NCBI GenBank assembly: GCA_029706075.1
Contig: JAINUG010000177.1
Span: forward strand, 1,631,001-1,695,000
Origin: Aldrovandia affinis
Taxonomy: Eukaryota; Chordata; Actinopteri; Notacanthiformes; Halosauridae
Reading direction: 5' to 3'
DNA length: 64,000 bases
Every line of letters begins with the position of its first letter. Position 1 is the first letter of the stretch. The notes under the pieces were generated by a model. That model saw only the letters and a program-made list of their open reading frames with translations, made no database searches and was not told where the DNA came from. This document shows positions 43,706 to 54,545 of the stretch, one piece after another. The position numbers were made by a program, and so were the translations under genes.

Positions 43706-44340
43706 GCATGCCAGGGTCAAAAACAAAAGAGTATTGAATTATTACTTTAAATATGAAGTACATTATACTCATGTATGCATTTGAAATACTGTATATTTAA
43801 ATACGGTGTATTTGATGATTAATTCCTAAAGTAAATGTATTTTACAATACTGTAAATTCAAATACTACTATGAATGTATTCAAAGACCATTTGTTATTTA
43901 TATTTTTAAAATGCATACATTTGTGTTTCAAAACAAATGTGATATGTTCATGATACATTTTCCCCACACATTTACTGTTGTATGTCATTGCAAAGTCATG
44001 TTGACATTTGTTCAATTTTATTTTAGTATTCTTTGAAAACTACAAGTTAAATATGCGAGTACCTTTGAAGCCTTGTAACTGATGTTTTATGAAAATATGT
44101 GGAAAGCAGTCGCAAAGAATTCCAACAGAATTTTACCTGTGTTTGTGAATTGTTTGAAAACTGTATTGTCTTTCGAGACAGTAATAAATACTTCAAATAC
44201 AAAACGCTTTTCAGCATTTTATTTGAAAACACTTTGAAAGAAAATGCCTCAAATAGATTCAAAGATGCAAATTAAATAGATTCAAAGATGCAAATTACAA
44301 ATACAAATTTTGATATCCATATGTATTTGACCCAGGTCTG
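43706..44340. mobile_element. MITE with GACCTGGGTCAAATAC-type termini
   Basis: The right end reads TATTTGACCCAGGTCTG and the left end CATGCCAGGGTCAAAAAC, imperfect inverted repeats. The interior is AT-rich with many TTTGAAATAC/ATTCAAATAC words, typical of a fish MITE family. A 23-bp tandem duplication (44251-44296) inside carries two ATGCAAAT octamers. No matching target duplication was found, and the left border is approximate. Confidence 0.55.
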
Positions 44341-44470
44341 ATACATGACAGATACTGCTCCTTTAATAATCCACAGCGTTTGTTTATTTACTGCACGGTT
44401 GAAAAAAAAAAAAAAAAACTGTCACAAGAAAGAAAAAAAGTTCCTGTCATTTGAACCCGTAGCCCACTCC
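44341..44470. other. unique sequence with A19 run
   Basis: Poly-A run of about 18 at 44402-44419. Confidence 0.6.
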
Positions 44471-44823
44471 ACCCCCCCACGATAAAATATTCATGGTCAC
44501 GATGATCTGATAATGTCATGTGCCGGCACCAGTGTATGTTTTGTCTCGCACATTCCCCCGAGCTGTACTCTGAGCGTTCATATCTCTCATTTCCAGTCGC
44601 TATCAGCCGACAGTGGGATGTCGTGTTTCGGTACATACCCTAAAGCCATCGCTGTGATGCGGCGCTAACCCCATCACTGTAAGCCTTGCAAAATGTCTGT
44701 CTTAAAGTGCGCCGCAATTGCCCGTCCACAGGGAACGTGATGCCCCGCCGACCGAGAGCGCATCATTGTGAATAAATTAGTCATTAACTAAAATTTCCCT
44801 TCTTGTCGTCACACTCACGCACA
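44471..44823. other. candidate regulatory block
   Basis: AAAATATTCATGGTCACG, GATCTGATAATGTCATGTG, GTGCGCCGCAATTGCCC, GAATAAATTAGTCATTAAC in uninterrupted complex sequence. Confidence 0.35.
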
Positions 44824-44850
44824 CTGTATATATATATATATACACACACA
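44824..44850. repeat. (TA)n/(CA)n tract
   Basis: ACTGTATATATATATATATACACACACA. Confidence 0.93.
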
Positions 44851-45108
44851 TCCATCGTGGCCACTCGACCACCGTTTCTGTTGCAGACTCGACGTATGCA
44901 GATCTGTTGCAAAGCATTTTGGAAAACGTGATCTCTCCATTTCTGATGGGGAGGGGGTCTGATACAGGAGCCATTTTTGGACAGAAAATTTGCCCAGAAA
45001 TGTATTATTGATGACTTGCCACTATTTTATTTTTCCTCTCCCTTTCTCCTCACTGAAACTGTCATTGTTATTAAGAGAAGTAACTGTGTGAGACTGTGTT
45101 TATATGTA
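44851..45108. other. unique sequence
   Basis: No feature supported. Confidence 0.4.
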
Positions 45109-45164
45109 GATACTGTATATACATATATATATATAGATATACATACTTTGTGTATGTATGTATG

Positions 45165-45238
<74 letters not shown>

Positions 45239-45262
45239 GGGTGTGTATATATGTGTGTATAT
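45109..45262. repeat. (TA)n with TATG units
   Basis: About 150 bp of TA repeats with (TATG)n in the middle and GTGTATATATGTGTG at the right. Confidence 0.97.
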
Positions 45263-45560
45263 AGTGGTTTTATTACACACTACAGGCTGAGGTCTTTCAG
45301 CAGCACTTAGGCATATATGCTAAATTTGACTTCTATTAAACGGGCTGGATTATGAAGCGAGGAGAGAAATGGAGGGGGAAAAAAAGAAGAAATTATTGAG
45401 TTAAGTGCTCGGCTAATCATTTAACAAGTCCCATAGCTGCCTTTGTAAGAAGGCTCTTTCTTAAGCCTCTGATTTAAGAATTTAGAGTAATCATGTAAAA
45501 ATGATACCCTGTGTGCTCTGTGATCCGCAAAATCTCTCCAACGCGGCCTCCCAGAAGAGA
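45263..45560. other. candidate regulatory block
   Basis: GGCATATATGCTAAATTTGAC, GAAATTATTGAGTTAAGTGC, GGCTAATCATTTAAC, TAGAGTAATCATG (homeodomain-rich) in continuous sequence. Confidence 0.36.
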
Positions 45561-46232
45561 GCCCATTAACAGGCAAAATGCACAGCGCTCCCCTCCCCGG
45601 CCCTCCCCGCTACCGGCTTCTCCTCTGCAGCGGCGCGTCTCCTGTGCATTGTGCTGCTAGACCTCTACCGTGGTGAAGGAGAGGAGAGGAGAGGATCTGG
45701 CGCGCGGAGCCTGGGGTTATGGGAAGCGGCGTACTGTGGTTGCGGCCTGCCTGACCGGGTCACTGTGGGAGAGACACTTGGCCGGCCCGCTCTCTAAACC
45801 ATAGGGCTCCTCAAACCCCAGTCCTGGAGTGTGGCATTTCGTCGAGTCTCGTCCAGCTGTATCTCTCGCTCTCTCTCTAAAACACTGGGCCGGATTGAGG
45901 CAAACATGTTGTCTTCAACCTCGACTCACGATTGAATTCAAGTGTGTTTTTTTTTTTTTTTCTTTGTTCATTGTTTTGTTGCTGTTCTTTAGGTTTTGTG
46001 TAATACGTTAAGTGTCGATATTGAACAGGCTTTGTTTGTTTTTGTTCTTCTCGGGAAAGCAGATCGGCGAATTTCACAGTCACCAAAATGCACTCGCCAA
46101 ACTATGTTTGTGAGGGGAAAAACAAAGAAACAAACAGACACAACTACAAACCATTTGTTTTTACGACAAAGTTAAGGACAAATTGTTGATTGAACCCGGG
46201 CCACTGCCATCTCCAAAACTGATCAACTAACT
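45561..46232. other. unique sequence, GC-rich then AT-rich
   Basis: GC-rich 45580-45790 with GAGAGGAGAGGAGAGGA; T15 near 45947. No gene. Confidence 0.45.
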
Positions 46233-46588
46233 GCCCCCATCAACCCTCACCCCCTACGCCAACCCCAGTTCCTGGATCTGGACCCTCTCCGCATGGTTTA
46301 GCCCCCCACTGACTACCTAACTCAGGAGGGGCAAAGTCTTTCAGCCCTGAGCCACCTTGGACTGACCATGACATGGTCTTTTTTGGACATACCCTGTGCC
46401 GGCCAGAAGAGGATGGGCTCCCCCCCTTTTTAGTCTGGTTCCTCCCAAGGAGTTTTTCCTTGCCACTGTTGCCTTTAGGCTTGCTTTTGGGGGGGGTCTA
46501 GGCCTGGGTTCCCCCTCTGTTAAGCATTTTGTGACAATTCTATTGTGAAAAGCGCTATACAAATAAACTTGATTTGATTTGATTTGAT
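46233..46588 (+). mobile_element. LINE 3' end, 5'-truncated (family 1, copy 1)
   Basis: Matches the end of the longer copy at 63063-63848 from CCCCCATCAACCCTCACC, through GTGCCGGCCAGAAGAGGATG and GGTTCCTCCCAAGG, to AAAAGCGCTATACAAATAAA with (GATTT)n. The abrupt left end fits truncated target-primed reverse transcription. Confidence 0.85.
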
Positions 46589-47215
46589 AAAACTAACCAA
46601 ATGATCAAATGCCTGACTGAAACAAAAGCCTTTCAGACTACATGACCTTCAAAGACAGCTCTACTGTAGAAGTCACACTCTGAGCTCTCTCACTCCCGTT
46701 GATTAATATCCACGCCAAGCCAGGGTCTCTGAGTTTAAGAATGTTGATCACTCAACTTCCCCTCTTTTCCTGTCCACTCATGCAACCAGTCACAATGAAG
46801 CTAATTGTCTTGGTAAGTCAGTCTGAAGTCTGTCTGTCCCTTTACCTGGTTTTGCAGCCATTATGCCCTGCTTCAAACTGTATCGGCATGTCCATGTGAG
46901 GAGGGCTGTGGTGGATGGCGCGCATACTCATATGAAATATGACCCAGGTGTGAGGTTGGTTAAACTTTCAACAAGAATCCATCCGGACTTGTCAAAGACT
47001 GATAAAGACAATATGAAGTGTGCTCACAGCTCTATAGGTTAGCCTTTGATAAAGCTGTTGATAAACCTAAAATATAACGTAATAAAAAGTACTTTTTTCT
47101 CTCTCTGAGCGAAGGAATTAATATAACGTTATCAGTAATTGACGTAATTCACTAAGTAGGATACCAGGTCCTTTGTAGTCCAAGTGTTATTACTCTTCTT
47201 TGAACAATATGCTGT
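46589..47215. other. unique sequence
   Basis: Contains CACAATGAAGCTAATTGTC, directly followed by TTG and GTAAGT (46792-46817), a start codon with a consensus donor (MKLIVL), seen as probable chance. 47040-47160 has TAATATAACGTTATCAG. Confidence 0.33.
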
Positions 47216-47600
47216 CACTTTAGAGCATTCAAAAGATTAAAGCGCGTTCACAAAAGATGTTCCTGGCTATTCATTTTTAAGACCGAAGCGTAGAGTGAAA
47301 AATCTACCTTGAATGCATGCAGATTAATTCACAATATCTCACATCAGCATCTTTAACAAGGCCTGACTGCTGGGACTTCATTGTTAATGACACTGAAAGT
47401 CTTAAAGGAAAAAACAAACCGCACTTACGTTGTTATACTGATCTGCATGTTGTTATTAAAGTTTATTGTGGTAGTAGTCTGCACCAAATTTAGCTTTATT
47501 CATTTCTGTAAGTTATAAAAGTACCGTGCACGTATAGATTATTGATTTTGAAATCTTAAAGATGATGGAAAGCAGCTGAGAGCATGAATTCTGATGTACA
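47216..47600. other. candidate regulatory block, strong
   Basis: TTAGAGCATTCAAAAGATTAA, GCATGCAGATTAATTCAC, GTTGTTATTAAAGTTTATTG, TAGATTATTGATTTTG: continuous complex AT-leaning DNA with many homeodomain-like words. Confidence 0.38.
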
Positions 47601-48155
47601 TATACTTTTCATACAATACAGTCATGTGGTGTGATTTGTCTAAATCTTAGGAGCGCTGTCTTGACAATCAGGATATTGTATCATGCTCTGGGTGTTAAAA
47701 ATACATTTTTGACATTTCTGAGTGAATTTTTCATTCATGTACCACTACCTTCAGCAGAGATATTAATGGTCGCAGATGGTTGATTCCATCATACCACTCC
47801 TGCTGTCTGCAAGCTTCTTCTAAAACTCTGAATTTATCCATTACGGTCCACCTTATCCTTTTCCATGTCTAGTATCGCTTACCTTTACTCTTTAAATGCT
47901 TATACCCAAGTTCCAACCATTCAACTCGTTCTGAACAAGTCCTCGAAGCTGCAGATGTTTCCTCCGGTTCAACAGAGCACTGTGGCCCTCGGAATAGAGA
48001 AAGGGGAGGGGGGAAGTGACGTAGTCTCACATGTACATTTCAATAAAAGCATCAGTGCACACACATATAACTGCCAAACCACATGAATGCGATACTAATA
48101 GTCTTGGCCAACATAAATAGGTTTTTAGATGGAACTGTGTTGTTTTTGTTAGTAA
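47601..48155. other. unique sequence
   Basis: GAGATATTAATGGTCGC and GATTCCATCATACC near 47760-47800 could extend the block. No gene. Confidence 0.38.
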
Positions 48156-48405
48156 GACAAATAAATTGCACGGCATGTAAGCATTGCCTTGCAATTACGT
48201 TGGTAGCCCTGTACATCATTCACGGAGTGCACACCTGCCTAGCATTGTGCATTTGACAGTATATCAGCATACAAATATCACATTTAGCCTTTTTATGGAA
48301 TTCAGGAATTTCAACGACACATAACAGGGACAAAGGACATGCATTTTTCTGTTTAGCATACAGGGCTTATGCACATAAATTCATTGGATTTTTTTTTAGA
48401 TAATA
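48156..48405. other. candidate regulatory block
   Basis: GACAAATAAATTGCACGGC, GCCTTGCAATTACGTTGG, GGCTTATGCACATAAATTC in continuous complex sequence. Confidence 0.35.
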
Positions 48406-49035
48406 CAATCTATAATACACACACGCTCTATAAAAGAACAGGACAAGCGATGTCAGGACATTTGAATGCTTTCCCCTTCTTCGCGTGGCGATTGTTGTAA
48501 AAAAAAAAAAACCAGAAAGATCGTCAAAGTGACTTCAATTCGCGCGCCAAAACGTTGTGACCCTCAAAGCAGCGAGCGAGAAGCACACCGACTTCCTTTT
48601 CATACCGACGGGAACGCGTGCCGATAAGAAGAATGTCTCAAACGCAGAGAGAGAGAGAGAGAGAGAGAGCGAGGAAACGAACGTGTCTGCGCGACTGCTT
48701 CTGATGGCAGATGGGTTGGATTGACAGTAAACAAGCATCCCACACATTTTTAACACCCATGCTGAGAACAAGACAGTTTTTTTCTCTGTTCGCATCGCTT
48801 CGGCAGACTCGCACGAAAACATTAATGGCCAAGCAGCCCAACTCCAACCACACATCGCGCGGCGTTGTACACAACCGGCCCTCTCTGGAGAGGTCTGGGG
48901 GAAATAAATCAGGCCACGCAATATAACGAAAGTTTGCAAATGTTGAAGCAGATTTGCGCTAAAACATTTTGGTCGTTTATATCACTGTGACTTATGAAGG
49001 CACGGGAACAATGGCAATGCATAGGAATCTGATGA

Positions 49036-49071
<36 letters not shown>

Positions 49072-49110
49072 AGTCCCTCCTACACATTCACACACACACA
49101 CACACTGACA
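48406..49110. other. unique sequence with simple repeats
   Basis: A13 near 48498, (GA)n 48644-48669, (CT)n 49038-49068, (CA)n 49087-49106. ACAGTAAACAAGC (FOX-type, 48724). A 134-codon minus frame (48535-48939) partly follows the GA tract and is unsupported. Confidence 0.5.
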
Positions 49111-49554
49111 CAAATAAATTCATCAATTTAATTTGCAGCTTAACCAATCTTTTTTTTTTTTTGGTAATTGTAATTTTTCTTACCGAAGGTCATACCTAAT
49201 ACGACTTGAATTGAAAACAGTTTCATAGGTGCAGTTACAATTCTATATGCAATCAGAAGAAATATTTGAAATAATTTGGCACCCAAAGCCTTGCAGTCAG
49301 ACATATTCCTGTTAGGAAGGGTTAATGTAATACCTCAGAAATTCTCAGAGGTTTTCTCAACAAAGTGCAAGACAAATATACACAATTTTATTAGTAAAAC
49401 AATTCAGTACTGCTGTACGATGTATTCATACCCCGTTACGACTATGTATATTTAGTGTTGAATAATATTTCATATTTTATTGAATATTAGTATATCATTT
49501 ACATCTGTTTATTTACTTTTTTGCTAAAATTAGCGTTGTATAGGCTACTGTTAA
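49111..49554. other. AT-rich unique sequence
   Basis: T11 near 49150; no gene. Confidence 0.45.
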
Positions 49555-49899
49555 TTATTCCCATGCATGATAATCACCACAAACACAATGCATTTGCATT
49601 ATTTGAGATAACAGCCAAATTATGTTCCAAGTGGAGCCAAATGACCCGTTCTGATCAGCGGAAATGCTCTAATGTTCTCAGAGGTGAACCCTCACACGTG
49701 GTGTTCAGACCGATGCGTGGAGGTGTCCCGCAGCGCCCCTTCATCTCCGTAGGGCCGGAGCCATTAAAGCCTGTCACGAGGGTGCCACCAAAACGAACCG
49801 CGGGAGCTGACTGCCTGAGACGCTTTCTCAATCTCCTCCTCGGCTTGCATCATCTCCCACTGGCCCGCGGATAACGCACGGCCTAACCCAAAACACAGG
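49555..49899. promoter_or_regulatory. candidate regulatory block with octamer
   Basis: CATGCATGATAATCACC, octamer on the reverse strand (49592-49599) and GGAGCCATTAAAGCCTG. The 117-codon frame across it lacks any recognised domain. Confidence 0.35.
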
Positions 49900-50115
49900 C
49901 GCTTCTAAATGCGGAGCCTGAGACTGAGCCACGCTGACTGACGGCAGCTTGTCCTCATTTTTTCCGCTGGTTTCCGAGGCCTCGCTAATGATGGTTTGCA
50001 CCACACGTCCTCTCTGGAAACGATGATCAAAGAGAAATTTAGGCCGACTTTTATGCGAAATGTAATATGGCAGCCTCCAGCAATGTTTTCAGCCCGATGC
50101 TTTTGGACCCCCCCA
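49900..50115. other. candidate regulatory block
   Basis: CCTCGCTAATGATGGTTTGC, GAAACGATGATCAAAG (TCF-like ATCAAAG), ATGCGAAATGTAATATGGC in continuous complex sequence. Confidence 0.35.
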
Positions 50116-50689
50116 CCCATTTGTATCCAAGAACAATACACAGTTAAAACCAGACTTTTTCCCCCACAAAAGGATTTGGGAATCTGCAGAGTAGCATGTT
50201 TGAATTTCAGAGTTATTGTTAAATGCGAGCGGTCTTGTCGGCTTTGTGTAATGTGTCACGCTGCCTTGGGTTAGCGTGATTTACAGTGAAGACCGGGACG
50301 GAGGAGATGTAAATAGGACAGGGGGACGTCACATTCACGTTAAGGATTCGAAATTCCTCCAGCGGGAGGAGAGTGCGTTTCCACGGCAAGCGGCCTTCCA
50401 GGCACAGCCCGTTGGATGTGAGGGGTGCATGGCGGAAGGATTTAAATACACAGTAACGCCTCCTCTCCCGATACGAAAAGGCACAACACCCCCCCATCCT
50501 TACCTCACACTATATTCCTGTTTAAACTGACAAAAATATAAAATATAAAGTTCCTCAAAATCAGGTGAAAATACAGCATGCTTTCTGACAACAGGTGATA
50601 TTTAGCTTGGCGGCAACGTAAACAAACATACTATTTGGCTAGGTAATTACATTTCTCAAGACAGAGTTAGCATTGCAAACATACACATA
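50116..50689. other. unique sequence
   Basis: ATTTTTAGC-poor ordinary DNA; GGATTCGAAATTCCTCC near 50344. No gene. Confidence 0.42.
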
Positions 50690-50905
50690 ATTTGAACAGC
50701 TTGAGATCTCAAAGAGCTCAAAGTTGTTTGTATTCTTTTTTCAGCTCCATAGCAACAGTAACAATAAAAAATATGCAAATCTGTGTTTCTGAAGTGAATT
50801 CACCTGGTGAGTTGTGTTTGTTTTCGGGGTTCAAAGAACTGAAAGTAAGTAGCATATATTTGGGGTTTCTGTTGAGAATACTGTGGGTGGAAATCCATCG
50901 CTAAT
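50690..50905. promoter_or_regulatory. candidate RFX-SOX-POU cluster
   Basis: Within 34 bp: CCATAGCAAC (50747-50756, RFX half-site), AACAAT (50760-50765, SOX) and ATGCAAAT (50773-50780, POU octamer). The spacing is wider than the classic SOX-POU composite. Confidence 0.36.
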
Positions 50906-51019
50906 GGAATGGAGTTCCTGGAAGAGATTTCAACTGGAAGAGAGGGAAGGAGGGAGGGAGGGACGGAGAGATAGAGAGAGAGATTAGTTACACTCCTTTC
51001 CTTTTATTTCTGTATTTTT
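50906..51019. repeat. purine-rich GGGA/GAGA tract
   Basis: GGAAGGAGGGAGGGAGGGACGG followed by GAGAGAGAGA at about 50943-50985. Confidence 0.7.
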
Positions 51020-51105
51020 AAATATTGTATATGCTTTGGCAATGTGAATGTACGTATGTTTATCTTGCCAATAAAGCTAAATTAAATGTCAAATTGAATT
51101 TAGAG
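51020..51105 (+). mobile_element. LINE or SINE 3' tail (family 3)
   Basis: ATATGCTTTGGCAATGTGAA followed by TTGCCAATAAAGCTAAATT and AAATTGAATTT is the familiar end of a fish retroposon whose tail reads GCCAATAAAGC plus (TTGAA)n. Confidence 0.6.
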
Positions 51106-51344
51106 AGGGTGAAATTGAAGGAGGGAGAGAAAATGCGAGGGTAAGTGACCACAATCACTTACACTACATATTTTATCAATTCAATTAACTACATGCTCAT
51201 TCCAATACCCATCCACTCGATACTCTTGTATATATTTCGAAATTATCAATTATAATACAAAAATTTGTGGCAGTGCTACCGCAGTCTAAAAAACGTCTGC
51301 CTGGCCAAAAACAAAACAATAAAAGTGCAATTCTATCAATAAAC
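51106..51344. other. unique AT-rich sequence
   Basis: No feature supported. Confidence 0.4.
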
Positions 51345-51605
51345 AGCCAGGTTTCCTCTTGCTCTGTGATTTTACACGTTACGCGCTGTCGTTATCATCC
51401 TCATCGTCGTCACAATTCCGGCATTTAATGCTGCAGTTGTTATGAAGGTCCCTTTCATTTCCCAACCGCCGAAGTCCTAATACTTGTGATTCGCGTCAGA
51501 TAATTAAAGCCAGTGGAGAGCCTTTGCATGCTGGGCCCTTACACACTGCTGAGATTACAGAGGGCGTTCAACCCTGGGGATCTCTGCCTTTGTCCCTCTA
51601 CCTCC
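51345..51605. other. candidate regulatory block
   Basis: CCGGCATTTAATGCTGCAG, GCGTCAGATAATTAAAGCC and GGAGAGCCTTTGCATGC in continuous complex sequence. Confidence 0.37.
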
Positions 51606-51932
51606 TCACTGCCACGGCTCTCCTCTGATTACCAGAGTACTGACGGAATAAAAATATCCCCATATTCCTACATGAATCAAGTATAAAGCCCTTTTATTCC
51701 TTCAAAGGCGCTGGCAGGTTTATGGCGCTTGCAAGGGAGTGTGTGCGCGCGCGTGGATGTGGGAGTGATGGAGAGAAATATTCAACTTAACTGACGTGCT
51801 CGTCAGCGGAAAAGCGGGGGCGACCGCTCGAGGAAGACAGGTGCACCTCCTTAAGGCTACAGTCGTGTTTGTTTGTTTACCTTTACGTTTCCGAAAACGC
51901 ACACGGCCGGCTAGGAACCTCCCTCCCTGTAG
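51606..51932. other. unique sequence
   Basis: TGTGTGCGCGCGCGTGG near 51738. Ends in the polypyrimidine CCTCCCTCCCTGTAG. Confidence 0.4.
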
Positions 51933-52111
51933 TTCTGCTCAATTCGACGAATCATTCTGCGGATCAAAGTGACGCTTCTCGATCAAGCGATCAGGATGAT
52001 GAAATCTCGTCTGCAGATGCGATGCGTCTCATCGCTGACCCCTCATTCTCGAGAAAACAGCGCATGCAGGGGGAGCGACCAGTGCTATGCAGCCTGACAA
52101 CATCCTATTAA
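51933..52111 (+). other. possible terminal coding exon
   Basis: After an acceptor-like CCTCCCTCCCTGTAG the frame reads LLNSTNHSADQSDASRSSD, QDDEISSADAMRLIAD, then PSFSRKQRMQGERP and a stop at 52109. The Ser/Asp-rich opening and basic end are protein-like. A second frame is also open for most of the stretch, no polyadenylation signal follows closely, and no family is recognised. Confidence 0.2.
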
Positions 52112-52825
52112 AGATTACAGCAGGAAGTCATCGCGAGGAGAAGATGACCGTCACTACCTCCTGGCGTGACTTCGTAACATATTTGGGTTTGAGGTAGGAG
52201 ACGCTATGTTATGCGTTATGAGGGGATAAATCATGTTCCCAGGACTCACACCAACAGCTGCGATTACCGGAGTGCCTGATCTGCTGATGGGAAGTTGGTC
52301 TCACGCACAGCCAGACTGCGGCGGAGTAGCCTACCCTGTGACCGTACCTTTCACGTTTAATCTGGTTTTCGCTGGCACATCTGAGTCCGGGGTGGACATG
52401 ACTGCCGTCGCTCGAGCTCTCTTTATGATGGTCTGTCCTTATTCCCCCGTTTTAGGAAGCTTCTCTTTTGTATCCCTCATCCCTCTCAACTTTCCTAAGG
52501 GCCCAGAAGTAGGCCTATCTGTGAAGACACTGCATGTAAGGTCCACCAGGGGAGTAGCTAAGCAATGACAAAAATATATATTTTACCCAGAATGTCTTTA
52601 TGCCTCATTTCATAAGGTATACATTTTTATTATTTTTTTTTTTAAACTTTATGAAGCATTTTTTTTCTCACATAAGCATGATATGAATTCAGCACACAAG
52701 CAACTCAAAAGTTCTGGGGGCATGCAGGTCTAAGAATGTTATTGGTTAAACTGGGTATTAAAAAAACAGATATATAAAATTTGTCTTCAGTTAAAATGTG
52801 TTTTCAGAAGCATGAGTGTCAGCGT
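52112..52825. other. unique sequence with T runs
   Basis: A 111-codon frame from ATG 52233 is open but unrecognised. T-rich runs lie at 52625-52670. No gene is called. Confidence 0.4.
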
Positions 52826-53132
52826 GTCAGTGTGTGTAGTGTATCTGTGTGTTTGTCTTTGTACATATGAGTGTGTGTGCTTGTGTGTGTAGGTGTGTTT
52901 ATGTGTGTGAGCTTCTGTGTGCGTGTGCGCAGCCTTGAGTGTGTTTGTGTGTGTGTATGTGTGAGCTTGACTGTGTGTGCATGTGTATGTGTGTGTGTGT
53001 GTGTGTGTGTATGCATGTATGTGAGCGTGTGTATTAATGTCTGTGTGAGCTCATATGTGTGTATATACACATAAGCATATGTGTGTGTGCATGTGTATGT
53101 GTGTGTGTGTTTGTATGCAAGTATGTGTGTGA

Positions 53133-53171
<39 letters not shown>

Positions 53172-53190
53172 CAAGTCTGTGTGCATGTGT
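52826..53190. repeat. degenerate (GT)n array
   Basis: GT-rich with TATGTGTG, GTGAGCTTG and GCATGTATG interruptions for about 365 bp. The minus frame encodes only His/Thr-rich repeat. Confidence 0.94.
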
Positions 53191-53313
53191 GCAATGATCT
53201 AAAGATGTTGTCTTGCTGAGCTGTTTGTTTCTTGGAGCTGTGCAAGCAGAGCGGGCCATTTTCTAACTTCCTCTCTTTTTGGTCCCTTCTAATGGTTTAA
53301 CTTCTTCAGACTT
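53191..53313. other. unique sequence
   Basis: Spacer between the GT array and the 43-bp minisatellite. Confidence 0.4.
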
Positions 53314-53872
53314 TGCATACAGTAACATCTACAGCACACAGCAGACTCACAGACTGCACATACAGGACACATCTACAGCACACAGCAGACTCACAGACTG
53401 CACATACAGTAACATATACAGCACACAGCAGACTCACAGACTGCACATACAGTAACATCTACAGCACACAGCAGACTCACAGACTGCACATACAGGACCA
53501 TATACAGCACACAGCAGACTCACAGACTGCACATACAGTAACATCTACAGCACACAGCAGACTCACAGACTGCACATACAGGACCATATACAGCACACAG
53601 CAGACTCACAGACTGCACATACAGTAACATCTACAGCACACAGCAGACCCACAGACTGCACATACAGTAACATCTACAGCACACAGCAGACTCACAGACT
53701 GCACATACAGTAACATATACAGGACACAGCAGACTCACAGACTGCACATACAGTAACATATACAGCACACAGCAGACTCACAGACTGCACATACAGGACA
53801 CATCTACAGCACACAGCAGATCCACAGACTGCACATACAGGACACATCTACAGCACACAGCAGACTCACAGT
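53314..53872. repeat. 43/44-bp minisatellite, 13 units
   Basis: Each unit reads ACTGCACATACAG, then a variant (TAACATCT, TAACATAT, GACCATAT or GACACATCT), then ACAGCACACAGCAGACTCAC. Units carrying TAACATCT and GACCATAT alternate in the middle, a two-unit higher-order pattern of 86 bp. One plus frame is open for 104 codons because period and variants avoid stops; it is not coding. Confidence 0.97.
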
Positions 53873-54145
53873 GATGGAAGAATCTGCTCAAGGCATTTGT
53901 GTTCAAAAGATTCAATTAAAAAAATAATTACCAAAAGATTATTGGTAGCCAAACATTGCGCTACTGTTTGAATTGATGTTTCCTTTTCATCAGGTTTAAT
54001 AATAGAATGTTTCCTTAATTAACAAAAAAAAGGAAAGGAAATTGCCTCGGCCTGCCCCAACCGAACAAAAGTTTGTTTGATGTACAAAAAAATATATAAT
54101 TTTTTGATCTAACAAATATATATTTTTCTTTCACTCTCCTTCTCC
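53873..54145. other. candidate regulatory block
   Basis: AAAAATAATTACC with AAAAGATTATTGGTAGCC, TCCTTAATTAACAAAAAAAA and homeodomain-like words; AT-rich. Confidence 0.27.
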
Positions 54146-54545
54146 CTTTTCCCTCTGCAGGAGATAAAGACAATTCAATTTAGATACCAACCCCAGTGCT
54201 TTGGTTAACAAAAGAGCTACAAATCCGAATCCAGAACAATGAATTGCTTTTGTGCTCTGCTTCAGGAAGGGGCAGAAGTGACACTGCCTTGATGTTCCGT
54301 AATAATTTTAGAGAATTTTACAGAATGCTCTCATTAGAATTCCCAGGGGGTTAGACAAAGGTAAAACTAAATTAAATAAAAAACAAACACATTAGAAATC
54401 TAGTACATTTTAAGCTATCATTGACTGGATTCATCAGAATTAATTGATTGATGTCACAGTTTCAGGTTTGTCTCCAATATTTCCAGCAGGACATAGAATT
54501 CATTGCATTTGCAAAGAGGGAACTGAGTTGCTTTATTTCTATTTT
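54146..54545. other. candidate regulatory block
   Basis: TCCCTCTGCAGGAGATAAAG at the left resembles an acceptor but is followed by stops. GAACAATGAATTGC (SOX-type), CGTAATAATTTTAG, CAGAATTAATTGATTGATG and GCATTTGCAAAG follow in continuous complex sequence. Confidence 0.36.

Noticed and set aside
46190-46232. B-box-like GGGTTCAATC on minus as a SINE head for the LINE tail
   Set aside because: Orientation is opposite to the plus-strand tail, so the two cannot belong to one element.
49521-49874. 117-codon frame
   Set aside because: Overlies an octamer-containing block; peptide not recognised; chance length.
52233-52568. 111-codon frame from ATG
   Set aside because: Unrecognised, single-exon, no promoter or polyadenylation signal nearby.
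53313-53627. 104-codon repeat frame
   Set aside because: A by-product of the 43-bp minisatellite, whose unit is not a multiple of three; no start context or domain.
53314-53872. CRISPR-like array of regularly spaced repeats
   Set aside because: Units are contiguous with no unique spacers, and the setting is vertebrate; it is a minisatellite.
54110-54170. Acceptor-like TCCCTTTTCCCTCTGCAG as an exon start
   Set aside because: In-frame stops follow within a few codons in all frames and no donor is close.
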